Assembly (NCBI GenBank): GCA_009776905.1
Contig: WRMX01000029.1
Span: 1 to 23,254, forward strand
DNA length: 23,254 bases
Direction of reading: 5' to 3'
From: Oscillospiraceae bacterium
Lineage (GTDB): Bacteria; Bacillota; Clostridia; Oscillospirales; Oscillospiraceae
Shown here piece by piece: positions 6,859 through 13,177 of this stretch. Within the stretch, counting starts at the first letter, position 1. Every line of letters begins with the position of its first letter. The translations under genes were made by a program, and so were the position numbers. Under the pieces are notes generated by a model that was not told the DNA's origin, did no database searches, and saw only the letters and a list, made by a program, of their open reading frames with translations.

Positions 6859-8091
6859 ATGGAAAACAAAAAGCTCATCCGCTGGCCGCGCCTCGTATAT
6901 GGCGTCGTGACGCTGCTGTTCGCGGGCATCATCTACGCATGGTCGATACTGAAAGCGCCGTTCGAGGTCATTCCGGGCTGGGGGGCAACGCAGCTCGGCC
7001 TGAACTACACGATAACAATCTGCTTTTTTTGCATCGGGAGCTTCATCTCCGGCATGATCGCGAAGAAGACTTCGTCCGCGCTGCGGCTCATCGTCAGCGC
7101 CGTTATGCTTTTCGCGGGGTTTTTCATCGTTTCGCGCATCGACGTTTCGGGCAACGTCAGCAGCAACGTCGCGGTGCTCTATATCGCTTATGGCGTCATA
7201 TCCGGGGTCGGCGTCGGGTTCGCTTATAACACGGTCCTTGGCATGACGAGCGCATGGTTTCCGGACAAGAAGGGTTTGTGTTCCGGCGCGTCGCTGATGG
7301 GCTTTGGCCTGGGTTCGTTCATCGTAGGCAGGGTCGCGAACGCTTTAGGCCGTTCCGAGAATATCGGCTGGAACAAGACGTTCCTCATCATAGCGATCGC
7401 GCTTGGGGTCATTTTAGTCGCGGCGTCCTTTTTGGTGAAGCCGCCTCCTGCGGGCACCGTGTTTCCGGCGCCGAAGGCCAGGAAAAAGGCCCGCCCGACC
7501 AGCGAGGTGAGGGATTATACCGCAAAGGAAATGATCAAGCACCCGTCGTTTATAAAGGTGTTCGTTTTCGTGGCGCTCGTCGCGTCGGCGGGCAGCGCGT
7601 CCATCAGCTTCGCGAGGAACATCATGCTTGACGTCGGTTCGACGGAGTCTTTTGCCGTGACGATCGCGGGCATCCTCGCGGTGTTCAACGGCGCGGGAAG
7701 GCTCGCCGCCGGGTGGGTTTTCGACATTCTGAGCATTAAGAAGACCATGTTCATCATCGGTTGCCTGGCCGTCATCGCCCCATTGGTCGTCGTGCTGGCG
7801 ATTACCGCGAGCTCGTTTGCGCTGGGGGTCATCGGGCTGTGCCTGTGCGGGTTTTCATACGGCTGCGGGTCTTCGACGAATATCGTCGCTGCCGGCGAGA
7901 TTTTCGGGCCGAAGAATTTTTCGCTCAATTTGAGTTTGTTTACGTTCGTGCTTATTCCCGCGCCTTTTGCTGCGACGCTCGCGGGGCGCATCAAGGACGT
8001 CACCGATGGGTTCGCCCCGACGTTCCTCATTCTTGCTGCTTGCACGGCTGTTGGGTTTGCCGTTGGCATGACGCTGAAGAAGGAGAAATAG
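6859..8091 (+). CDS. OFA-family MFS transporter (oxalate/formate antiporter type)
   Basis: This 410-residue membrane protein has about twelve hydrophobic segments. It opens with RWPRLVYGVVTLLFAGIIYAWS, the hallmark first helix of OFA-family carriers, and has the GVGVGFAYNT and TSAWFPDKKGLCSGASLMGFGLGS region of helices 4-5, with a basic cytoplasmic loop (residues about 205-225) between the two six-helix halves. Members exchange small carboxylates such as oxalate/formate; many remain uncharacterised, and aromatic or other organic acids are possible substrates. The start has GGGGA six bases upstream. Length is normal for the family. It lies divergent to the lipoprotein gene and near athLS, which suggests but does not prove uptake of a polyphenol-derived acid. 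Confidence 0.8.
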   Translation: MENKKLIRWPRLVYGVVTLLFAGIIYAWSILKAPFEVIPGWGATQLGLNYTITICFFCIGSFISGMIAKKTSSALRLIVSAVMLFAGFFIVSRIDVSGNVSSNVAVLYIAYGVISGVGVGFAYNTVLGMTSAWFPDKKGLCSGASLMGFGLGSFIVGRVANALGRSENIGWNKTFLIIAIALGVILVAASFLVKPPPAGTVFPAPKARKKARPTSEVRDYTAKEMIKHPSFIKVFVFVALVASAGSASISFARNIMLDVGSTESFAVTIAGILAVFNGAGRLAAGWVFDILSIKKTMFIIGCLAVIAPLVVVLAITASSFALGVIGLCLCGFSYGCGSSTNIVAAGEIFGPKNFSLNLSLFTFVLIPAPFAATLAGRIKDVTDGFAPTFLILAACTAVGFAVGMTLKKEK

Positions 8092-8105
8092 GGAAGAGAT
8101 CGGCG

Positions 8106-8220
8106 CCCCGGTGTTCAAGGGTATGCGCAATGCACCCCGGTGTTGAAGGGCACGCGCAATGCGCTCCGGCATTCAAGGGCACGCGCAATGTGCTCCGGCA
8201 TTCAAGGGTATGCCGTGCAG
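8106..8220. repeat. Tandem array of nearly four 29-bp repeats
   Basis: Units start at 8106, 8135, 8164 and 8193; the last is 28 bp and diverges at its end. The shared core is CCGG-(T/C)-(G/A)-TT(C/G)AAGGG followed by (C/T)ACGCGCAATG-like sequence. Units are directly adjacent with no spacers, which excludes a CRISPR array. It begins 14 bp after the MFS stop codon. Confidence 0.85.
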
Positions 8221-8240
8221 CTATTCACATTTACATGCTG

Positions 8241-8270
8241 CGAAGCCTTGGGCGGTTGTCCAAGGCTTCG
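8241..8270. terminator. Terminator-like hairpin between convergent MFS and ABC genes
   Basis: A perfect 11-bp stem, CGAAGCCTTGG (8241-8251) with CCAAGGCTTCG (8260-8270), and an 8-nt loop. No T-run follows on either strand, so intrinsic termination may be weak; its position between convergent genes fits a bidirectional stop. The rest of the 306-bp gap (8092-8397) holds only the repeats listed separately. Confidence 0.45.
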
Positions 8271-8353
8271 TGAATTATTGATGCTGTTTAAATGGTGGCG
8301 GGGGATCAGTTGCGCCCGGGTCTGATGTGGGCATCTGCCCCTACAAGGGGCGG

Positions 8354-8395
8354 GCGGCTGACAGGGGTGCGTCTGGGTGCGGCTGACAGGGGTGC
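8354..8395. repeat. Two 17-bp direct repeats after the ABC gene
   Basis: GCGGCTGACAGGGGTGC occurs at 8354-8370 and again at 8379-8395, a 25-bp period, ending two bases before the ABC transporter stop codon. Confidence 0.7.
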
Positions 8396-8397
8396 AT

Positions 8398-10155
8398 TCA
8401 TGCGATCATTAGACCGTCGACGACCAGCTCTTGCTCCTGCACGCGGCAGAGATCCTGATACAAGCCTTCCGCTTCCAACAGCTCCTTGTGGGTCCCTTCC
8501 TGCACGATCCGGCCTTCTTCAAAAACGATGATGCGGTCGGCCCGGCGGACCGTGCTCAGGCGGTGCGCTATCACGATGATGGTGCGCGTGCCGGCCAATT
8601 CCATGATCGCCCGCTGGATGTCCGCCTCCGTCTTGACATCGACCGATGCGGTCGCTTCGTCCAATATCAGCACGGGGGCCTTGCACAGCACTGCCCGCGC
8701 AATGGCGATCCGCTGCTTTTGGCCGCCCGAGAGGCGCGCGCCCCTTTCGCCGACGATAGTCTCAAATCCGTTAGGCATCTCCATGATGTCGTCATAGATT
8801 CTGGCGGTTCGCACCGCTTGCTCGATTTCTTCCGCCGTCGCGTCGGGACGGGCGAACGCGACGTTTTCGGCTATCGTGCCATTGAACAGGAACGTGTCCT
8901 GCAAGACCATTGCCACGTTTTCATGCAAACTGTCGATATCGATGTCGCGGAGGTCGCGGCCGTCCATCGATATCACGCCGCTTTTGGGGTCATAGAACCT
9001 TGCGATGAGCTGGGCGAGCGTGCTCTTGCCGACGCCGGTGGCGCCGACGATGGCGACCATTTCCCCGGGCGCTGCTTCAAAGCTTACATTCTCGAGGACG
9101 GGGACGTCGTCGATGTAATAGAACGAAACGTTGTCAAAGCGCAGGGCGCCTTTTGCGTTGACCAGCGGCGTGGCGCCCGGTTTGTTACGGATGATTTCCG
9201 GGGCGTCGAGAACGGCGATGACGCGCTCGACTCCCGCAAGCGACTGCTGCATCTGCTCGAGCAGGTTCGTCAGGCCGGTGATGGGCACGTAGAACAGCGA
9301 CAGATACAGCATGAACGCGACGATGTCGCCCACCTGGAGCTGGCCTTGGAACGCGAGGTAGCCGCCGAATCCGACGACGAAGACGGTTCCGAGCGATGTC
9401 AGGAACTCGACCGTCGGATGGAAGACAGCGCTGTAGTTGAGCCCGCGGAGCATGAAGCGCGTGAATTTGCCGGCTTTTTCGTTAAAGTCCTCGACTGCCA
9501 TCGCTTGGCGGCCGAAGGCTTGTATTTCTTGGATTCCAGAGTAGTTGTCCACCAATTGGGCGGACAGGACGCCAAGGGCTTTTTGCGTTTCCCTGAAGCA
9601 GGGGCGTATTTTTTTAGCGAAGAACCATCCGCATACGAGCAGGAACGGGATGGGGATGCATGTGAGCAGCGCGAGCTTGACGTTGATTATCATCAGCATA
9701 ATAATGACGCCGACCACTGTTATCGTGTTTGAAATCGATTCCGGGACGAGGTGGGCGTAGAGCTGCTCGAACATCGCGGTGTCGCTGATCGTGCGGCTGA
9801 CGAGGTCGCCCGTCTGGCTTTCGCGGTAATAGTCCATTGACTGCGCCTGGAGTTTGTTATATACTTTGATTCGCATTTCTTGTACGAGCGTCCAGGCGGC
9901 GCGGTGCGCCATAAAGTTGCTGAGGTAGCGCAGCACGATGCGGAACAGGTATACCAGCCCCAGCGCGAGCGTCAAGGTCAGGACTTGCCGCAGCCCGCTG
10001 TCGGAGAGGCCGTCGGCGACGAGCCCGATCATTTGCGACATCAGGCGCGGCGCTGCCAGGTTGGCAACGGTCAGCAGCAGAGTGCTGGTTATCGCGATGA
10101 CCATCAGCCATTTGTAACGTTTTGCTTCTTTTGCGACTCTTAATAAGACTTTCAT
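8398..10155 (-). CDS. ABC exporter half-transporter (MsbA/MdlB-like, membrane domain fused to ATPase)
   Basis: This 585-residue protein has an N-terminal six-helix exporter domain (about residues 15-300, including the family segment MDYYRESQTGDLVSR) and a C-terminal ATPase domain. The latter has Walker A GATGVGKST (371-379), Q-loop Gln419, signature LSGGQ (475-479), Walker B LILDE with catalytic Glu500, and H-loop His531. It exports an amphipathic or peptide substrate across the membrane using ATP. All motifs are intact, so a homodimer could be active; many Gram-positive relatives work as heterodimers, but no partner gene is adjacent. The start at 10155 has AAAGGA about six bases upstream; the longer frame to 10248 adds a Lys/Asn-rich stretch that is not part of the family. 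Substrate unknown; the aminoketone synthase downstream is a speculative source. Confidence 0.88.
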   Translation of the reverse strand: MKVLLRVAKEAKRYKWLMVIAITSTLLLTVANLAAPRLMSQMIGLVADGLSDSGLRQVLTLTLALGLVYLFRIVLRYLSNFMAHRAAWTLVQEMRIKVYNKLQAQSMDYYRESQTGDLVSRTISDTAMFEQLYAHLVPESISNTITVVGVIIMLMIINVKLALLTCIPIPFLLVCGWFFAKKIRPCFRETQKALGVLSAQLVDNYSGIQEIQAFGRQAMAVEDFNEKAGKFTRFMLRGLNYSAVFHPTVEFLTSLGTVFVVGFGGYLAFQGQLQVGDIVAFMLYLSLFYVPITGLTNLLEQMQQSLAGVERVIAVLDAPEIIRNKPGATPLVNAKGALRFDNVSFYYIDDVPVLENVSFEAAPGEMVAIVGATGVGKSTLAQLIARFYDPKSGVISMDGRDLRDIDIDSLHENVAMVLQDTFLFNGTIAENVAFARPDATAEEIEQAVRTARIYDDIMEMPNGFETIVGERGARLSGGQKQRIAIARAVLCKAPVLILDEATASVDVKTEADIQRAIMELAGTRTIIVIAHRLSTVRRADRIIVFEEGRIVQEGTHKELLEAEGLYQDLCRVQEQELVVDGLMIA

Positions 10156-10253
10156 GTTGTTCCTTTCTAGATTTCGGCTTTGCGGGCGTTTTGAATTGGC
10201 TCCGCTGGTGTTTTTATACGAGTTTATCATATTTTTTTGTTTTTTCAACCATA

Positions 10254-10276
10254 TTTTCGCAGGGAATCCGCGAAAA
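10254..10276. promoter_or_regulatory. Inverted repeat between divergent ABC and aldolase genes
   Basis: TTTTCGC (10254-10260) and GCGAAAA (10270-10276) form a 7-bp inverted repeat with a 9-bp centre, about 100 bp before the ABC start. This is the size of a simple operator. I found no well-spaced -35/-10 pair nearby, so its role is only a suggestion. Confidence 0.3.
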
Positions 10277-10289
10277 CTATCAGCGCCGG

Positions 10290-10392
10290 TGGAACAGGGG
10301 GACGGTTCTCGTGTTCCACTCCTGGCTCACAGAAGGTGCCTATTCACTTTGGGGAAACATAAGTGGAACGCGAGAACCGTCCCCCTGTTCCA
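10290..10392. repeat. REP/MITE-like element: 31-bp inverted repeat with GGAACAGGGGGACGGTTCTC core
   Basis: The left arm (10290-10320) and right arm (10362-10392) match in 30 of 31 positions as an inverted repeat around a 41-bp centre. Each arm starts TGGAAC and contains CAGGGGGACGGTTCTCG, then GTTCCA, so each arm is also partly self-complementary. Sequences with this GGGGGACGGTTCT core are common as dispersed intergenic repeats in Clostridia and are thought to be moved by REP-associated (IS200-type) transposases. No transposase is present here. The element lies in the leader region of the aldolase gene, 29 bp before its start. Confidence 0.8.
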
Positions 10393-10421
10393 GCGTTTGT
10401 TCCACAGCAGAGGAGGGTTTT

Positions 10422-11504
10422 ATGATTTATTTCGATTGCGATTATGCGGAGGGGGCGCACCCGAAGATACTAGAGCGCCTTATGGAGACGAACGATGAGC
10501 AGACGCAGACATACGGAGAAGACGGCCATTGCGCGAAAGCGGCGGAGCTTATCAAGCACTGTTGCGTCTCGCCAAGCGCCGCCGTCCATTTTTTCACCGG
10601 CGGGACGCAGGCGAACCTGACTGTGATCGGCGCGTTGCTGCGGCCCTATCAAGGCGTGATAGCGTCAGTCTGGGGGCACATCGGCGAGCATGAGACGGGC
10701 GCCATCGAGGCAACGGGGCACAAGGTGCTGACGGTGGCGAACGACGACGGCAAGATCACCGCCGCGCAGATCGACGAGCTTTGCCGGGCGCATAAGGACG
10801 ACCCGAGCCATGAGCATATTGTCCAGCCGGGGATGGTGTATATCTCCCACCCTACGGAATACGGCACGTTATACACGAAGCCGGAGCTGGAAGCCATTCG
10901 CCGTGTGTGCGATATTTGGGAGCTGCCTTTATATATGGATGGCGCTAGGATGGGTTATGGCATTGCGGCCGCCGCGCAAAATTTGGCGGCAGGAGAGAGG
11001 CTAATGCTCCCTGACATTGCGGTGCTTTGCGACGTTTTTTACGTTGGCGGGACCAAGGTCGGGGCCATGTTTGGCGAGGCGGTGGTCATCACTTGCGACG
11101 AGTTCAAGAAGGATTTTCGATATTATATCAAGCAGCGCGGGGGGTTGCTGGCGAAGGGCAGGATGCTCGGCATTCAATTTGAAGTTTTGTTTGAGGGCGG
11201 GCATTATGATGAAACATTATATAATAAAATATCAGACCACGCCATTTTGATGGCGGGTCTGATAAGGAAGGCATGCGTTGATAAGGGCTACGGCTTTTTG
11301 TGCGAGACCTATGCGAACCAGGTGTTTCCCATTTTGCCGGAGCATGTCATTGCCGAGCTGCGCGAAAAATACGTGTTCCTGACGTGGGCAGCAGCGGGGG
11401 AGATAAATGGTGAGCGGCATTATGCCGTCAGGCTTTGCACGAGCTGGGCGACGAAGGAGGAGAACGTGGCGGCCTTGACGGAGGATATCGCGACGATCAC
11501 ATAG
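10422..11504 (+). CDS. ltaE: Low-specificity L-threonine aldolase family enzyme (beta-eliminating lyase fold)
   Basis: This 360-residue PLP enzyme matches the threonine aldolase family: FDCDYAEGAHPKILERL at the N-terminus, FFTGGTQANLTVIGALL (57-73), the GHIGEHETGAIEATGHKV segment that contacts the cofactor, LYMDGARMGYG with Asp173 for the PLP ring nitrogen, and GGTKVGAMFG with Lys212 as the Schiff-base lysine. The family cleaves threonine or allo-threonine to glycine and acetaldehyde; some members act on other beta-hydroxy amino acids. The start at 10422 has AGGAGG directly upstream; the longer frame to 10122 is composed of intergenic and repeat sequence. It is divergent from the ABC gene and convergent with the esterase. 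Its 3' end is partly duplicated downstream. Confidence 0.85.
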   Translation: MIYFDCDYAEGAHPKILERLMETNDEQTQTYGEDGHCAKAAELIKHCCVSPSAAVHFFTGGTQANLTVIGALLRPYQGVIASVWGHIGEHETGAIEATGHKVLTVANDDGKITAAQIDELCRAHKDDPSHEHIVQPGMVYISHPTEYGTLYTKPELEAIRRVCDIWELPLYMDGARMGYGIAAAAQNLAAGERLMLPDIAVLCDVFYVGGTKVGAMFGEAVVITCDEFKKDFRYYIKQRGGLLAKGRMLGIQFEVLFEGGHYDETLYNKISDHAILMAGLIRKACVDKGYGFLCETYANQVFPILPEHVIAELREKYVFLTWAAAGEINGERHYAVRLCTSWATKEENVAALTEDIATIT

Positions 11505-11560
11505 GGGTTGTAATATTCACCCAGCTGTGAATAAGGCATGCCACGATCGCGTAGGGGTTG
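11493..11560. repeat. Imperfect duplication of the aldolase gene end
   Basis: The last codons and stop of the aldolase (ACGATCACATAGGGGTTG, 11493-11510) recur at 11543-11560 with two changes, followed in both by a similar ATATT-(N)-TTCA stretch. The period is 50 bp. Between them lies a 7-bp hairpin, TATTCAC (11514-11520) with GTGAATA (11527-11533), which could help stop transcription between the convergent genes. Confidence 0.6.
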
Positions 11561-11574
11561 ATATTGTTCAGCTC

Positions 11575-12519
11575 CTACCTTAGACAGCGGTTGAAGAAAG
11601 CGGCGAGCAAATCGCTGTTTTCTTTTGTATTGAAGGCTTTGTCAGCATGGTTGCGGTCATCGTATAGTATGAGCTCCGACCGGTCGTCGCCGCAGACCTC
11701 TTTGATTTTTTTATCGAGCAAGGTCGAATGCTGGTATGGCACCACGCCGTCCAGAACGCCGTGCATGATGAGCACCGGCGGGATGCCTCCGTGGACGAGG
11801 CTGATTGGGCTGATCAGTTTAAGCAGGTTGAGGCTGTCGGTGCCGAAAGCATTGGCGAACGCGCTCTTTCCGTTTGCGGTTGCCACGTTTGGCATGCTGG
11901 GAACGCCGGACTCGCGGAAGTACGGCTCGGTCGGGTTTGCGAGGATTGACGGGCCATACATGTCGCAAATTGCCTGGACCCCGTCGGAGTAGCCGGGCCA
12001 TCCGTATTCCACGCCGGAATATTCCGGCCTGTCCGCCGTGAAACCGACCATAAGCGCGAGATGCCCGCCTGCTGAATCGCCCGCAATGCCGAAACGGTCG
12101 GGGTCGAGGCCATATTCCGCCGCATTGGCGCGCGCCCAGCGCACAGACGTTTTAACATCAAAGAGAAATTCCGGGAATTTCGTTTTCGGCGCCAGGCGGT
12201 AGTCGACGGAGATGACCGCGTATCCGTAATCGAGCAGGCCGATGACGCCGTCGAGGTATGACATTGTTTTGCTGCCCATGGACCAGCCGCCGCCGTGTAC
12301 ATAGATGACGACGGGGTATGGCTTTTCCCCGCTCTCGGGCAGGTATAGGTCGAGCAATTGTTTGGGGAGGCTCCCGTACTTGATGTCCGTAAAGCGGTTT
12401 TTAACCGTAGCGGGGTCGAACGCCGTGGGGCCGAGCGCGGCGGCGATTATACGAGTTTGTTCTTCCGACATGCGGGGCAGGTCGGTTTTTTCTGCGTTAG
12501 TTTTTTCGGGATTTGGCAT
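11575..12519 (-). CDS. Alpha/beta-hydrolase, carboxylesterase of the hormone-sensitive lipase type
   Basis: This 314-residue protein has the oxyanion-hole motif HGGGW (about residues 74-78), the nucleophile elbow GDSAGG (about 149-154), a late Asp in LIMHGVLDGVVPYQHS and a His in DDRNHADKAF, a complete Ser-Asp-His triad. It should hydrolyse carboxylic esters of small or medium alcohols or sugars in the cytoplasm; no signal peptide is seen. I place the start at ATG 12519 because AGGAG (12532-12528) is then 8 nt away; the ATG at 12525 is too close. It begins five bases after the stop of the NTF2-like gene, so the two form an operon. A role in freeing aromatic acids from esters would fit the athLS context but is not shown. 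Confidence 0.82.
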   Translation of the reverse strand: MPNPEKTNAEKTDLPRMSEEQTRIIAAALGPTAFDPATVKNRFTDIKYGSLPKQLLDLYLPESGEKPYPVVIYVHGGGWSMGSKTMSYLDGVIGLLDYGYAVISVDYRLAPKTKFPEFLFDVKTSVRWARANAAEYGLDPDRFGIAGDSAGGHLALMVGFTADRPEYSGVEYGWPGYSDGVQAICDMYGPSILANPTEPYFRESGVPSMPNVATANGKSAFANAFGTDSLNLLKLISPISLVHGGIPPVLIMHGVLDGVVPYQHSTLLDKKIKEVCGDDRSELILYDDRNHADKAFNTKENSDLLAAFFNRCLR

Positions 12520-12524
12520 GTACA

Positions 12525-13133
12525 TCACTCCTCGATAAAATTGTTATTCAGCCATTCATCGCCGCTCTTATACAGCGCCTCCAGCGCAGGCCCGCCGCTC
12601 ATTCTGGGACAGTCCCTGTCGACGGTGTAGCCCGCCCTCGTTTGGAGGTATGCAAGATGGCGGTATTCCATGGGGAAGCGCTCCAGCAATTCTTTATCAA
12701 GCGCAAGGGTTTGGTTTTTGTCAACAGGGTCGATGCGGTCCTTGTCCGCGATCGTCGTACGATGCTTCAAGCCCCATTTGCCGTCGGCTTTTTCCCACAA
12801 GTCATAATGCCTAGCGTAGCAGGTAACGTCGCACAGCACGCCATCCACGACCGCGCGTTGCAGAATGATGAATTTTGTCATGGACACCGCTCTGCCGCCG
12901 TTGACCTCGACGGCGCTGCCGCCCAATATGTGCTGGATGTTAAGGCCGTTTTTTACGCCGGTTTCGGTGATTTTTATGAAGTCCTCATACGTGCCTGTCG
13001 TCCAGGTCGCAGTCATCGTGCCGCCGGGACGCCATAATGTGCGGAATTTGTCCCACATCAGCGCGTCGCGGTATACGACCCACCGCTCGATCAGGTCTTT
13101 GATTACCAGAACGTCTGTAAGATTTTGCTCCAT
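12525..13133 (-). CDS. NTF2/SnoaL-like domain protein
   Basis: This 202-residue protein has the pattern of the SnoaL-like (NTF2-fold) superfamily: an N-terminal helix VIKDLIERWVVYRDALMWDKFRTLW, then TGTYEDFIKITE, LNIQHILGGSAVEV, VSMTKFIILQ and YARHYDLWEKADGKWGLKHRTT strands that form a cone-shaped pocket. Members include ring-closing cyclases, dehydratases, isomerases and subunits of ring-hydroxylating enzymes, so the reaction cannot be named. The start at 13133 gives 9-nt spacing to AAGGA; the ATG at 13142 abuts the ribosome binding site. It follows the kinase gene by 44 bp and precedes the esterase by five, suggesting that it handles the same substrate as the esterase. Confidence 0.72.
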   Translation of the reverse strand: MEQNLTDVLVIKDLIERWVVYRDALMWDKFRTLWRPGGTMTATWTTGTYEDFIKITETGVKNGLNIQHILGGSAVEVNGGRAVSMTKFIILQRAVVDGVLCDVTCYARHYDLWEKADGKWGLKHRTTIADKDRIDPVDKNQTLALDKELLERFPMEYRHLAYLQTRAGYTVDRDCPRMSGGPALEALYKSGDEWLNNNFIEE

Positions 13134-13177
13134 AATAGCCATTCCTTCTTTATAATATTAACGAGAGTCTCCTTCGG

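Noticed and set aside
8106..8220. CRISPR array
   Set aside because: The 29-bp units are directly adjacent without spacers and no cas gene is present.
8431..9732. Plus-strand open frame of 433 codons opposite the ABC exporter
   Set aside because: Antisense shadow; the minus-strand frame holds every ABC ATPase motif.
10122..10421. N-terminal extension of the aldolase reading frame
   Set aside because: The extra 100 codons run through the divergent gene start and the inverted-repeat element; AGGAGG sits right before the ATG at 10422.
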